From Yersinia rohdei ATCC 43380 (GTDB lineage Bacteria > Pseudomonadota > Gammaproteobacteria > Enterobacterales > Enterobacteriaceae): 64,000 bases of DNA. This document shows, in pieces, positions 1-8,588 of the stretch. The position numbers were made by a program, and so were the translations under genes. Below the pieces are notes generated by a model. That model searched no databases and had not been told where the DNA came from. It saw nothing but the letters and a program-made list of their open reading frames with translations. Each line of letters starts with the position of its first letter. The stretch's first letter is position 1. The DNA lies in contig NZ_ACCD01000007.1 in NCBI RefSeq assembly GCF_000173775.1, positions 62,001 to 126,000 of the forward strand. Reading direction: 5' to 3'.

Positions 1-344
1 ATATCAGGTTGTTCACTGACCGCTGGCAAATCGGCGCACCTTCTGATTTCACTCATTTAGGCCTGTCCCGCCATGCTTTTGAACCCATGCGTATCCAGCG
101 CTTAGGTAATGAACATCATTATCTGGGCAGCTTAAATGGGCCGGAGCTGTTGCTGTTATTGCCCCAAGCCAAACTGGTGGGGTCTGCGGCGCTGTCATTA
201 TTGGGTAAAGATGGCGATTTGGGCGTGCTTATTTTTAGCAGCCGCGACACACAACATTATCAGCAAGGTATGGGGACAGTGATGCTAAATCAGCTCGCCA
301 TATTATTGCCAAGTCTGTTGGAGCGCTGGGTCGAGCCGGTATGA
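1..344 (+). CDS. yigA: DUF484 family protein YigA, C-terminal part (5' end outside window)
   Basis: The reading frame is open from the first base (codons in phase with position 3) and stops at 344, so only about the last 113 residues of a protein that is about 235 residues in E. coli are present. The visible part resembles the C-terminal GAF-like portion of DUF484 proteins, including a stretch reading [17 protein letters not shown] near the end. Its stop overlaps the xerC start by 4 bases (ATGA), indicating translational coupling in the conserved dapF-yigA-xerC-yigB order known from E. coli. The biochemical function is unknown. The call rests on sequence resemblance and on neighbours. Confidence 0.85.
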   Translation, partial: IRLFTDRWQIGAPSDFTHLGLSRHAFEPMRIQRLGNEHHYLGSLNGPELLLLLPQAKLVGSAALSLLGKDGDLGVLIFSSRDTQHYQQGMGTVMLNQLAILLPSLLERWVEPV

Positions 345-1252
345 CCGAATTCAGTGCTTCGCTCTCCCCGCAGGTAGAGGCCTTCCTGCGTTTTCTCAAA
401 GTTGAGCGCCAACTCAGCCCACTCACTATCACCAGCTACCGGCGTCAGTTACAGGCGCTGATGGAGATAGCCGAGCCAATGGGCCTGGTGCACTGGCAAA
501 CGCTGGATGCAGCTCAGGTGCGCTCACTGGTTTCTCGCAGTAAACGTGCCGGTTTACACTCATCTAGTCTGGCTTTGCGGCTGTCAGCTTTACGCAGTTT
601 TCTTGACTGGCTGGTAAGTCAGGGCGTATTGAATGCTAACCCGGCCAAGGGGGTCAGTACCCCGCGCTCTGGCCGTCATCTGCCGAAAAATATTGATGTC
701 GATGAAGTCGATAAACTGCTGGATATTGATCTCAATGACCCGCTAGCAGTACGTGACCGGGCCATGCTGGAAGTCATGTATGGCGCGGGTTTGCGTCTAT
801 CCGAGTTGGTTGGCATGAACTGCAAACATGTGGATCTGGCCAGCGGCGAGGTCTGGGTGATGGGTAAGGGCAGCAAAGAGCGAAAAGTGCCGATTGGCAA
901 GACGGCGGTCACCTGGTTGGAACATTGGTTGGCGTTGCGTGAGTTGTTTGAACCGCAAGACGATGCCATCTTCTTGGCCAATACCGGTAAGCGAATTTCA
1001 GCGCGCAATGTGCAGAAACGCTTTGCGGAGTGGGGGGTAAAACAGGGGGTTAGTAGCCATATTCATCCCCATAAACTGCGCCATTCGTTTGCCACTCACA
1101 TGTTGGAATCCAGTGGCGACTTGCGCGCAGTACAAGAATTACTGGGCCATGCCAATCTGACCACCACACAAATTTATACTCATCTCGACTTTCAACATCT
1201 GGCAACAGTGTATGATGCTGCTCATCCACGGGCCAAACGAGGCAAATCCTGA
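341..1252 (+). CDS. xerC: Tyrosine recombinase XerC
   Basis: XerC is a site-specific tyrosine recombinase that acts with XerD at dif to resolve chromosome dimers and at cer-type sites on plasmids. The protein is 303 residues (E. coli 298). An N-terminal SAM-like core-binding domain spans about residues 8-100 and the catalytic domain about 115-290. The full active-site set is visible: R152 (in GAGLRLSEL), K176, H244 and R247 (in HKLRHSF), H270 (in LGHANL) and the nucleophile Y279. The ATG at 341 overlaps the upstream stop, and the gene's own TGA overlaps the yigB start by one base. This is a compact conserved operon with nothing unusual. Confidence 0.97.
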   Translation: MTEFSASLSPQVEAFLRFLKVERQLSPLTITSYRRQLQALMEIAEPMGLVHWQTLDAAQVRSLVSRSKRAGLHSSSLALRLSALRSFLDWLVSQGVLNANPAKGVSTPRSGRHLPKNIDVDEVDKLLDIDLNDPLAVRDRAMLEVMYGAGLRLSELVGMNCKHVDLASGEVWVMGKGSKERKVPIGKTAVTWLEHWLALRELFEPQDDAIFLANTGKRISARNVQKRFAEWGVKQGVSSHIHPHKLRHSFATHMLESSGDLRAVQELLGHANLTTTQIYTHLDFQHLATVYDAAHPRAKRGKS

Positions 1253-1968
1253 TGCATTTTTATCGTCCACTTGAGCGTATCTCCGCCATTACTTTCGATT
1301 TGGATGACACGCTGTATGACAATCGGCCAGTGATAACCCGTACAGAACAAGAGTCTGTGGCATTTTTACAGCAATACCATCCTAATTTGGCTCAGCTACA
1401 GGCCGCAGATCTTCATGGTTTTCGCCGTGAATTACTGGAACAAGACCCCGATATTTACCACGACGTCACCCAGTGGCGCTGGCATGCCATTGAACTGGGC
1501 CTGATGCGACATGGGCTAAGCAAATCAGAAGCACAATGTGGAGCTGATGCGGCGATGGAAAACTTTGCCGTCTGGCGCAGCCGTATTTATGTGCCGCCCG
1601 CCACGCACGACACCCTGAGCGCGCTGGCCGAGCATTATCCGCTGGTGGCTATCACCAATGGCAATGCCGACCCTAAAGCCTGCGGGTTAGACAGCTATTT
1701 CCAGTTTGTCTTACGTTCTGGCCCTCATGGTCGTGCCAAACCTTTTCGCGATATGTACCATAAAGCGGCGAACCATCTGGATATCCCGCTCAAACAGATT
1801 TTGCATGTCGGTGATGACCTGACCACGGATGTTGCCGGTTCACTGCGTTGTGGGATGCAAGCTTGCTGGATTAATGACCGGCAACAAAGTCTGATGACCG
1901 CCCGCGATAGCCGGTTATTGCCACATATTGAGATTTCGCAGTTGGCTTCCCTGACAGCATTGCTATAA
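1252..1968 (+). CDS. yigB: HAD-family phosphatase YigB (flavin/FMN precursor phosphatase)
   Basis: A haloacid-dehalogenase superfamily phosphatase of 238 residues, the usual length. The nucleophile motif reads FDLDDTLYD, with D16 and D18. A motif-II-like TNGNAD lies near the middle, and the acidic motif [10 protein letters not shown] lies at about residues 187-196. E. coli YigB removes phosphate from the riboflavin precursor 5-amino-6-(5-phospho-D-ribitylamino)uracil and from FMN; that role is inferred here from family membership. Its ATG overlaps the last base of the xerC stop, so it is probably co-translated with xerC. uvrD follows after about 100 bases containing its own SOS control site. 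Confidence 0.93.
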   Translation: MHFYRPLERISAITFDLDDTLYDNRPVITRTEQESVAFLQQYHPNLAQLQAADLHGFRRELLEQDPDIYHDVTQWRWHAIELGLMRHGLSKSEAQCGADAAMENFAVWRSRIYVPPATHDTLSALAEHYPLVAITNGNADPKACGLDSYFQFVLRSGPHGRAKPFRDMYHKAANHLDIPLKQILHVGDDLTTDVAGSLRCGMQACWINDRQQSLMTARDSRLLPHIEISQLASLTALL

Positions 1969-1983
1969 TCCTCTGCAATAACT

Positions 1984-1999
1984 CTGTATAAATTCACAG
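1984..1999 (+). promoter_or_regulatory. LexA (SOS) box upstream of uvrD
   Basis: The 16-base site CTGTATAAATTCACAG matches the LexA pattern CTG-N10-CAG with an AT-rich centre. It lies 70 bases before the uvrD start codon and just after yigB. uvrD is a known LexA-regulated gene in E. coli, so position and sequence agree. The match is by eye; no matrix score was computed. Confidence 0.85.
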
Positions 2000-2068
2000 T
2001 GGAATGGTGGTAAAATAACCGGATAACCCGGTGATTTAGCTTTTTCCCTAACCCGATGAACGGTGCCT

Positions 2069-4231
2069 ATGGACGTTTCTGATCTGCTCGACAGCCTGAA
2101 TGAAAAACAACGTGAAGCCGTGGCTGCACCACGCTGCAACCTGTTGGTACTGGCCGGTGCGGGCAGTGGTAAAACCCGGGTATTGGTTCATCGTATCGCC
2201 TGGCTACTGTCAGTAGAAAACGCTTCTCCGTATTCAATTATTTCGGTGACGTTTACCAACAAAGCGGCCGCTGAAATGCGCCACCGTATTGAGCACTTGA
2301 TTGGAACCAGCCAGGGAGGGATGTGGATTGGGACTTTCCACGGGCTAGCGCATAGGTTGTTACGCGCTCACCATATGGATGCCAATCTGCCACAAGATTT
2401 CCAAATTCTTGATAGCGACGATCAACTGCGGCTTTTAAAACGCTTGGTTAAGGCCCTGAATTTAGATGAAAAGCAATGGCCGCCGCGCCAGGCCATGTGG
2501 TACATCAACAGTAAAAAAGATGAAGGGCTGCGCCCGCAACATATTGAAAGCTATGGTAACCCGGTCGAAGCCACTTGGCTGCGCATCTATCAGGCCTATC
2601 AAGAAGCCTGTGATCGCGCGGGGCTGGTAGATTTTGCCGAGCTGTTATTGCGCGCGCACGAACTCTGGTTGAACAAACCGCATATTCTTAATCATTATCG
2701 CGAACGTTTTACCAATATTCTGGTGGATGAGTTCCAGGATACCAACAATATTCAATACGCCTGGATCCGCCTGCTGGCAGGTGATCGTGCCAATGTCATG
2801 ATTGTTGGCGACGACGACCAGTCGATTTATGGCTGGCGCGGGGCGCAGGTAGAAAATATCCAGCGTTTCTTGAAAGACTTTCCCGGCGCTGAAACCATCC
2901 GTCTGGAGCAAAATTACCGCTCGACCAGCAATATCCTGACCGCAGCGAATGCGCTGATTGCCCATAATGATGGCCGCATGGGAAAAAACCTGTGGACTGA
3001 AGGGGCCGAAGGCGAGCCTATTTCACTGTATTGTGCATTTAATGAATTAGATGAAGCCCGCTTTGTGGTCAGCCGTATTAAAGCCTGGCAAGACAATGGT
3101 GGTGCGCTGAATGATTGCGCCATTTTGTATCGCAGCAACGCCCAATCGCGCGTGTTGGAAGAAGCCTTACTACAGACCGCCATGCCGTACCGTATTTATG
3201 GTGGTCAGCGCTTCTTCGATCGCCAAGAAATTAAAGATGCATTGGCCTATCTGCGTATGATTTCCAATCGCAATGATGATGCGGCCTTTGAGCGGGTGGT
3301 GAATACGCCAACCCGTGGTATTGGCGACCGCACGTTAGATGTGGTGCGCCAGACTGCCCGCGACCGTCAGTTAACCTTGTGGCAATCAACGCGCGCGCTG
3401 TTACAGGAAAAAGTGCTGGCGGGCCGCGCCGCTTCGGCACTGCAACGTTTTGTCGAGCTGGTGGACTCACTGGCCCATGAAACCGCAGATATGCCACTGC
3501 ATATCCAAACTGATCGCGTGATTCGTGACTCTGGTTTGTGGTCAATGTATGAGCAAGAGAAAGGCGAAAAAGGCCAGGCGCGTGTTGAAAACCTTGAAGA
3601 ACTGGTCAACGCGACCCGCCAATACAGTTATCAGGATGAAGATCAGGATTTGACGCCGCTACAGGCATTTCTTTCTCATGCTGCCTTGGAAGCCGGAGAG
3701 GGCCAAGCCGATGCCTATCAGGACGCGGTGCAGCTGATGACGCTCCATTCAGCTAAAGGCTTGGAATTCCCGCAGGTATTTATTGTGGGCATGGAAGAGG
3801 GCATGTTCCCTAGCCAGATGTCACTGGATGAAGGCGGGCGTCTGGAAGAAGAGCGGCGGCTGGCCTATGTTGGCGTGACTCGTGCGATGCAAAAACTGAC
3901 TCTCTGTTATGCCGAAAGCCGCCGTCTGTATGGCAAAGAAGTTAATCACCGGCCATCACGTTTTATTGGCGAGTTGCCGCAGGAATGCGTCGAAGAAGTG
4001 CGGTTGCGCGCCACGGTCTCGCGCCCGGTAAATCACCGCAGCATGGGGACGCCGATGAACGAAAATGACAGCGGCTTCTTATTGGGCCAGCGGGTGCGTC
4101 ATCCTAAATTTGGTGAAGGCACCGTGGTTAATTTGGAAGGAAGTGGCGAACACAGCCGATTGCAGGTGGCCTTCCCCGGTGAGGGGATCAAGTGGCTGGT
4201 CGCGGCATATGCCAGACTGGAAGCCGTCTAA
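2069..4231 (+). CDS. uvrD: DNA helicase II UvrD
   Basis: A superfamily 1A 3'-5' DNA helicase used in nucleotide excision repair (release of UvrC and the excised oligonucleotide) and methyl-directed mismatch repair. The ATG at 2069 gives 720 residues starting MDVSDLLDSLN, the same length and start as E. coli; an in-frame GTG six bases earlier is less likely. Walker A reads AGAGSGKT (residues 29-36) and motif II DEFQD lies near residue 220. Other visible helicase motifs include DDDQSIYGWRG and QNYRST. A C-terminal Tudor-like domain (GQRVRHPKFGEGTV) is present. It is preceded by a LexA box. Confidence 0.98.
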   Translation: MDVSDLLDSLNEKQREAVAAPRCNLLVLAGAGSGKTRVLVHRIAWLLSVENASPYSIISVTFTNKAAAEMRHRIEHLIGTSQGGMWIGTFHGLAHRLLRAHHMDANLPQDFQILDSDDQLRLLKRLVKALNLDEKQWPPRQAMWYINSKKDEGLRPQHIESYGNPVEATWLRIYQAYQEACDRAGLVDFAELLLRAHELWLNKPHILNHYRERFTNILVDEFQDTNNIQYAWIRLLAGDRANVMIVGDDDQSIYGWRGAQVENIQRFLKDFPGAETIRLEQNYRSTSNILTAANALIAHNDGRMGKNLWTEGAEGEPISLYCAFNELDEARFVVSRIKAWQDNGGALNDCAILYRSNAQSRVLEEALLQTAMPYRIYGGQRFFDRQEIKDALAYLRMISNRNDDAAFERVVNTPTRGIGDRTLDVVRQTARDRQLTLWQSTRALLQEKVLAGRAASALQRFVELVDSLAHETADMPLHIQTDRVIRDSGLWSMYEQEKGEKGQARVENLEELVNATRQYSYQDEDQDLTPLQAFLSHAALEAGEGQADAYQDAVQLMTLHSAKGLEFPQVFIVGMEEGMFPSQMSLDEGGRLEEERRLAYVGVTRAMQKLTLCYAESRRLYGKEVNHRPSRFIGELPQECVEEVRLRATVSRPVNHRSMGTPMNENDSGFLLGQRVRHPKFGEGTVVNLEGSGEHSRLQVAFPGEGIKWLVAAYARLEAV

Positions 4232-4239
4232 ATGACACC

Positions 4240-4355
4240 ACAGCAGTGTTAGCTGGCACTCACTTACCCGAATCACCTGACTTTGTCAGCTCACTGGGGC
4301 GCGTTCATTCGTGACCTTGCTGTAACGCCAATGACTTTGGGTAAATCCTGTGAAC
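4240..4355. repeat. Dispersed short intergenic repeat, copy A
   Basis: The segment contains the blocks TCACTTACCCGAATCA, CTGTAACGCCAATGACTTTG and GGGTAAA in the same order as two other intergenic segments in this window (near 24757-24880 and 53976-54090). It lies just after uvrD and contains no credible gene. Boundaries are approximate. It resembles the small non-coding imperfect palindromes common in Yersinia genomes; I do not assign it to a named family. Confidence 0.6.
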
Positions 4356-4381
4356 ATAATACAGCCGCGGTATTCGCGGCT

Positions 4382-5020
4382 CTAATCCTGAGCCGCTTGT
4401 TTGGCATCGGTTTCAGCTTGCAACAAAATGGCCTTGCCCATCCACTGGGTGACATCCTGAATCCCGGCCTCATCTAAATTCCAGATATCTTTCAATACCA
4501 TAAAAACTTCTGACCCATAGATTAATGAAAAAGCATGAATGACTCTTTGCAATGCTTCTGGGGATAACTTCTCTTCTAATGGCTCAACAGCGAGTTTTAA
4601 CAACCGTTTACGGTTGCCGCGCACTAACTTTTCTTCATTATTAGGATGGCTACGATTATCCGCCCATTGCTGCAAAGACAGATGCAATGCCGCTCGCAGC
4701 ACACCTTCGTGTTGCAACATTCGTGGGTAAGCGAAAGACAGTAATTCGGCAATCCGCTGGCGGGCATCGGGTTGAGTCGGCTGCCATGTCAAGATTGGCC
4801 CAAGACTTTCATCGACCATAGCTGCGACTAATGCACTTTGAGTCGGGAAGTAGCGATAAGCCGTGGCACGGGAAAGCTGAGCAGCATTTGCCACTTCGGT
4901 TATTGATGGAAATGCGCCTTGCTCATACATCGACATTGCGGTGTCAATGAGTAACCGCCGGGTTCTCGCCCGAATGGTAGTTAACGAAGAGGGGCTTTCC
5001 TGTTTATTCTGATTGCTCAC
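4382..5020 (-). CDS. TetR/AcrR-family transcriptional regulator
   Basis: The N-terminal part (about residues 15-65) is a TetR-type helix-turn-helix domain, with the characteristic run ITEVANAAQLSRATAYRYFP. The rest is a ligand-binding/dimerisation region with no recognisable ligand signature. I chose the GTG at 5020 (protein begins SNQNKQ after Met, 212 residues) because GGAG lies 5 bases upstream. A GTG at 5056 would add 12 residues but has no evident ribosome-binding site. The gene is divergent from the UPF0261/TIM-barrel pair, so it probably controls that pair and itself. Inverted and direct repeats in the shared promoter region are candidate operators. The ligand is unknown. Confidence 0.85.
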   Translation of the reverse strand: MSNQNKQESPSSLTTIRARTRRLLIDTAMSMYEQGAFPSITEVANAAQLSRATAYRYFPTQSALVAAMVDESLGPILTWQPTQPDARQRIAELLSFAYPRMLQHEGVLRAALHLSLQQWADNRSHPNNEEKLVRGNRKRLLKLAVEPLEEKLSPEALQRVIHAFSLIYGSEVFMVLKDIWNLDEAGIQDVTQWMGKAILLQAETDAKQAAQD

Positions 5021-5111
5021 GGCCACTCCAGGGCTACAGATGGCATTGTTGTCCACTATAACAAATCAGTTACACAAATCGATATGAAAGCATTTCATCT
5101 TCACTATTTTT

Positions 5112-5169
5112 TGAGACGACAGTCTCATATCTAACTCAAGCGCTTTGCATAAATAATACCACAGTCTCA
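5112..5169. promoter_or_regulatory. Candidate TetR operator region (inverted repeat plus repeated half-site)
   Basis: TGAGAC-GACA-GTCTCA at 5112-5127 is a perfect 6-base inverted repeat with a 4-base spacer. The half-site CAGTCTCA in it (5120-5127) occurs again at 5162-5169, exactly 42 bases, about four helical turns, downstream. Both lie between the divergent TetR-type gene and the UPF0261 gene. Assignment to that regulator is inference from position. Confidence 0.55.
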
Positions 5170-5282
5170 ATATGTTCATATCTTAACCATTCGCGTTTGG
5201 TTATTTGGCTATAAAAAATCAATAAAGAGCAGTGAACGGCTTAAATTTTGGTGACATTCCGCATTCATAGAAGGATGTTCAG

Positions 5283-6506
5283 ATGCCTCGTCATATTTAT
5301 ATTGCGACCACGACAGATACCAAAGGCGAAGAGCTGGCGTATGTCAGTGAATTGATTAAAGCAACCGGCCTCACCACGGTCACCGTTGATTTATCGACGA
5401 AAGAAGGTAAGCGGACTTGTGGCGCGGATATCTCGGCCGAAACAGTCGCGAGTTATCACCCAGATGGGCGTCAGGCAGTTTTCTGTGGTGACAGAGGGCT
5501 GGCGATAAGTGCGATGTCACTGGCTTTCGAACGCTTTATTAGTAGCCATGAAAATGTTGCCGCGTTGCTAGGTTTGGGTGGCTCCGGTGGCACGGCATTG
5601 ATAACTCCAGCCATGCAAAGTTTACCTATCGGCATTCCTAAACTAATGGTTTCTACTATGGCTTCTGGTGATATTTCCGGTTATATCGGTGCCAGCGATA
5701 TTGCGATGATGTATTCGGTCACTGATATTGCCGGGCTGAATCGTATTTCTCGCCGTGTGCTCAGTAACGCGGCGCATCAAATTGCCGGTGCCGTGTATTT
5801 TGCCAAAATAGAGTCAGCTACAGAGGATAAACCGGCGCTGGGGTTGACCATGTTTGGCGTCACCACCCCCTGTATTCAGGAGGTTAGCGCCGCATTGTCC
5901 TCAGAATATGATTGTCTGGTTTTCCACGCCACGGGCAGCGGCGGCAAGGCGATGGAAAAACTGGCCGAAAGCGGCTTGCTCGCAGGGGTGCTTGACTTGA
6001 CCACCACGGAAGTCTGCGACCTATTATTTGATGGTGTATTAGCCTGCGGCCCTGAACGTTTCGATGCCATAGCGCACACCAATATTCCTTATGTCGGTTC
6101 TTGTGGTGCATTGGATATGGTTAATTTTAGTAGCCCAGCCACCATTCCTGCAAAATATGCCGATCGCCTGTTTTATAAACATAACGCGCAGGTCACGCTG
6201 ATGCGCACCACTGAGCAAGAAAATATTGAGCTGGCGCGCTGGATTGGCGAAAAACTTAATTGTTGCCAGGGCGAAGTGCGCTTCTTAATTCCGAACGGCG
6301 GGTTCTCGGCACTGGATGCTCCTGGGCAACCCTTCTGGGACGAAAAGGCATTGAACGCCTTTATTCAGACATTGGAAGAGACGGTCATTCAAACCCCAAA
6401 ACGCCGCCTGGTGCATTATCCATTCAATATTAACGACCCAAGATTTGCTCAGGCTGCGGTGGAAAATTTTAAAGAAATAGCAAAAAGCCCATCCCACCCT
6501 AAATAA
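5283..6506 (+). CDS. UPF0261 / Tm-1-like family protein
   Basis: A 407-residue protein starting [18 protein letters not shown], typical of the UPF0261 family. The same family forms the N-terminal half of tomato Tm-1, a protein that inhibits tobamovirus replication. Glycine-rich segments such as [15 protein letters not shown] and [13 protein letters not shown] look like nucleotide- or phosphate-binding loops. The bacterial function is not established. It is the first gene of a probable two-gene unit with the TIM-barrel gene at 6646, although an ERIC element now separates them and supplies its stop codon. A TetR-type regulator is divergent upstream. The family call is firm; I propose no function. 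Confidence 0.88.
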   Translation: MPRHIYIATTTDTKGEELAYVSELIKATGLTTVTVDLSTKEGKRTCGADISAETVASYHPDGRQAVFCGDRGLAISAMSLAFERFISSHENVAALLGLGGSGGTALITPAMQSLPIGIPKLMVSTMASGDISGYIGASDIAMMYSVTDIAGLNRISRRVLSNAAHQIAGAVYFAKIESATEDKPALGLTMFGVTTPCIQEVSAALSSEYDCLVFHATGSGGKAMEKLAESGLLAGVLDLTTTEVCDLLFDGVLACGPERFDAIAHTNIPYVGSCGALDMVNFSSPATIPAKYADRLFYKHNAQVTLMRTTEQENIELARWIGEKLNCCQGEVRFLIPNGGFSALDAPGQPFWDEKALNAFIQTLEETVIQTPKRRLVHYPFNINDPRFAQAAVENFKEIAKSPSHPK

Positions 6507-6622
6507 TTCAAGTTGCAGGAAGGCGGCAACTGAGTCAATCCCCAGGAGCTTACACGAGTCAGTGACTGGGGTGAGCGAAGGCAGCCAACGCACATGCAGT
6601 TTGAAGTATGACGGGTTTAGGG
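6497..6622. repeat. ERIC element (full length, about 126 bp)
   Basis: The segment contains both classical ERIC core blocks: GTGACTGGGGTGAGCG at about 6561-6576 and, in the opposite orientation, the complement of GTAAGCTCCTGGGGATT. The outer ends (CCCTAAATAATTCAAG and CTTCAAACTGCA in complement) are of the Yersinia type. The length agrees with the usual 127 bp. The element is a large imperfect palindrome, expected to fold in the transcript linking the two flanking genes, and it includes the final codons and the TAA stop of the upstream gene. Confidence 0.9.
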
Positions 6623-6645
6623 CCATTTAATTCGTGGAGAAACAC

Positions 6646-7476
6646 ATGCCAAAATTTCAACGTCAGGCCATATTGGCTAAATTTAGAGCAATGATTGCCC
6701 GCCGTGAGCCAATTATTGGCGGCGGTGCCGGTACAGGGTTGTCGGCTAAATGTGAAGAAGCTGGTGGCATTGATTTAATCGTTATCTATAACTCAGGCCG
6801 CTATCGCATGGCGGGCCGGGGCTCGCTGGCAGGATTGCTGGCCTACGGCAATGCCAATGACATTGTGGTCGATATGGCAAAAGAAGTGTTACCTGTGGTT
6901 AAAAATACCCCAGTGTTAGCTGGGGTTAATGGCACCGACCCCTTCTGCCAATTTGACAATTTTTTAGAGAGTTTGAAAGATTTAGGCTTTTCTGGGGTGC
7001 AGAATTTCCCGACCGTGGGCTTAATTGACGGTAACTTCCGTGCGAATCTGGAAGAAACAGGCATGGGTTATGGCTTGGAAGTGGACATGATCCGCCTGGC
7101 GCATGAAAAAGATTTGCTGACCACACCTTATGTTTTCAGTGCTGAAGACGCCATCGCTATGACCCAAGCAGGGGCGGATATTATTGTCCCTCATATGGGG
7201 CTGACGACGGGCGGCAACATTGGCGCGGATACTGCACTGAAGTTGGCGGATTGCGTGCCTTTGATTAATGCATGGGCCGCGGCGGCAAAAAACGTGCGCG
7301 AAGATGTGATTGTACTGTGTCACGGCGGGCCAATTTCGACCCCTGAAGACGCGCAATACATTATGGATAATTGCCCACAATGTGATGGTTTTTACGGCGC
7401 GAGTTCGATGGAACGGTTACCGACAGAAATTGCACTTACGAACACCACAAAACAATTTAAAAATATAAAGCGTTAA
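6646..7476 (+). CDS. TIM-barrel phosphoenolpyruvate hydrolase-like protein (Tm-1 C-terminal family)
   Basis: 276 residues from the ATG at 6646, which has GGAG 6 bases upstream; an in-frame GTG at 6634 lies within that Shine-Dalgarno region and is less likely. The sequence ([32 protein letters not shown] near the N-terminus, [15 protein letters not shown] and [12 protein letters not shown] later) is that of the predicted TIM-barrel PEP-hydrolase-like/dioxygenase-like family. This family is fused behind a UPF0261 domain in plant Tm-1-type proteins. Finding it directly after a UPF0261 gene supports a joint, still undefined enzymatic role. A strong terminator follows. Confidence 0.85.
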   Translation: MPKFQRQAILAKFRAMIARREPIIGGGAGTGLSAKCEEAGGIDLIVIYNSGRYRMAGRGSLAGLLAYGNANDIVVDMAKEVLPVVKNTPVLAGVNGTDPFCQFDNFLESLKDLGFSGVQNFPTVGLIDGNFRANLEETGMGYGLEVDMIRLAHEKDLLTTPYVFSAEDAIAMTQAGADIIVPHMGLTTGGNIGADTALKLADCVPLINAWAAAAKNVREDVIVLCHGGPISTPEDAQYIMDNCPQCDGFYGASSMERLPTEIALTNTTKQFKNIKR

Positions 7477-7555
7477 TATTTTGCCAATACCAAAGGGAAG
7501 CCTGTTTTGTAAATTTCACCCTATTCTGGGTTAAATAAAGAGGCAGGATACACAA

Positions 7556-7587
7556 AACCGAAGTCGACGCTGACTTCGGTTTTTTTA
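7556..7587. terminator. Rho-independent terminator after the TIM-barrel gene
   Basis: A perfect 10-base stem, AACCGAAGTC / GACTTCGGTT, with a 6-base loop is followed by a run of T. It lies between the convergent TIM-barrel and cupin genes, so it ends the UPF0261/TIM-barrel transcript. Confidence 0.9.
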
Positions 7588-7625
7588 CTGATATTATTTC
7601 CGGCAGAGATTACTGCTGGCAGATT

Positions 7626-8099
7626 TCATTGCTGATAATGCGCCCCAATATCAGCCGTCGCATACCACGCCAATAGATTGCTGACTTCCTCTTCACCCTC
7701 GGCAGGTGACCAGCGGGCGAAATATTCAGCAGTAATGGGCTGGTAAGGGCCGTGTTTAACTTCAAAAATAACCGCCCCTTCTTCCAGTGAGAGCACGGCG
7801 TGCCACACATTGGCGGGGATTTCCATAATAGCGGTTTCCCGGCCCAACAGCGTGCGGTGGGTGACTTTCCCTGCGTCATCAAACAGCAGCACAATAAAGT
7901 TGCCGTGCAATGCAGTCAGTAATTCCCAAGTGTGAGGGTGGCGATGTGGGCGGACATACGTCTCTGGCTCCATTGCTATCGCCAGGCGCTGTATCGGGTC
8001 GTCGAGCTGTGGATGGAAGTTAAGATTGGCTCTCTGACGCGGTGACTGCTGCGCTTGCTGGCTCAACTGCATCAGAGTTTGTTGGGTGATTTGCTTCAT
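7626..8099 (-). CDS. WbuC-family cupin-fold metalloprotein
   Basis: 157 residues from the ATG at 8099 (MKQITQQTLMQLSQQAQQSPRQR). The cupin metal-binding motif PHRHPHTWELLTALHG is followed by a second cupin segment, IPANVWHAVLSLEEGAVIFEV. The length and the opening RANLNFHPQLDDPIQRL fit the WbuC family, often found near surface-polysaccharide genes, though none is present here. No reaction is assigned. It is convergent with the TIM-barrel gene. A TTG three codons earlier is possible but ATG is preferred. Confidence 0.8.
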   Translation of the reverse strand: MKQITQQTLMQLSQQAQQSPRQRANLNFHPQLDDPIQRLAIAMEPETYVRPHRHPHTWELLTALHGNFIVLLFDDAGKVTHRTLLGRETAIMEIPANVWHAVLSLEEGAVIFEVKHGPYQPITAEYFARWSPAEGEEEVSNLLAWYATADIGAHYQQ

Positions 8100-8156
8100 T
8101 CTGGTCAAATATCCTTAAGAGTGGCTGACTGTAATCTCGCGTAAACAGAGTGATGT

Positions 8157-8225
8157 TATACCCGTCATACTTCAAGCTGCATATGTGTTGGCCGCCTTTC
8201 TGCAACTCGAATTATTTAGGGTATA
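8157..8225. repeat. Internally deleted ERIC element (about 69 bp)
   Basis: The ends TATACCC...GGGTATA and the sub-terminal blocks GTCATACTTCAAGCTGCAT and CTGCAACTCGAATTATTTAG are those of a Yersinia ERIC, but the central part carrying the two classical primer blocks is missing. It sits upstream of the cupin gene and of the corA leader. Confidence 0.75.
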
Positions 8226-8331
8226 TCGCTGCGCGCTGTGGGATAAAAAATCTTGCCACTCAGAACTGAAAATTGTGCTCATGAATTAACACCTTTTAAC
8301 CGGTTGACAGCCTTTTTCTTCTCGGCGTAAC

Positions 8332-8421
8332 ATGCGCGCACTATTCTTAATGAGGACATTCGCCTTGGACACACCCAGTAGATACTGGCTCAATAACCTG
8401 TTAATTTGGTGCAACTTCTAA
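8332..8421 (+). CDS. Putative corA leader peptide (29 codons; or 23 from the inner ATG at 8350)
   Basis: A short open frame, ATG at 8332 to TAA at 8419-8421, reads MRALFLMRTFALDTPSRYWL and then NNLLIWCNF. It lies in the corA leader and its stop codon abuts a strong hairpin. In Salmonella the corA mRNA has a short translated leader ORF (corL) that couples Mg2+ status to Rho termination; equivalence here is inference. No convincing ribosome-binding site precedes either ATG. The composition (Trp, Cys, Pro, several Arg) would allow a translation-speed sensor. Below the usual size cut for gene finders. Confidence 0.4.
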   Translation: MRALFLMRTFALDTPSRYWLNNLLIWCNF

Positions 8422-8484
8422 GGCTATCCTCATATTTGCTGATAGCCTTCGTGGTTGTCAGCGACCCCGCTAAACTGTCGCTGT
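8420..8484 (+). promoter_or_regulatory. corA: Structured corA leader hairpins
   Basis: Two stems follow the leader ORF: AAGGCTATC / GATAGCCTT (8420-8449), a perfect 9-base stem without a T-run, and CAGCGA / TCGCTG (about 8459-8484). About 100 bases remain before the corA start. Together with the short ORF this looks like a regulated mRNA leader rather than a plain promoter region. Confidence 0.5.
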
Positions 8485-8588
8485 GAGTCAGATCTCCTTA
8501 TGGTCTGAAACAAACGGTATTTCAATACTCTGCTGTTTCTGTGCTTCAATGCGTTTCCCACTCCATTACCGTAAGGGAGTTTTGGTAC

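Noticed and set aside
4283-4477. Short frames on both strands after uvrD
   Set aside because: They lie over repeat copy A and the 3' end of the TetR-type gene, with no homology or ribosome-binding site.
6285-6626. 113-codon frame on the minus strand over the ERIC element
   Set aside because: It is antisense to the UPF0261 gene end and ERIC; such frames arise from the ERIC palindrome.
8541-8588. N-terminal extension of CorA (16 codons)
   Set aside because: The GTG start has no ribosome-binding site, and the ATG at 8589 with AAGGGAG gives exactly the E. coli length.
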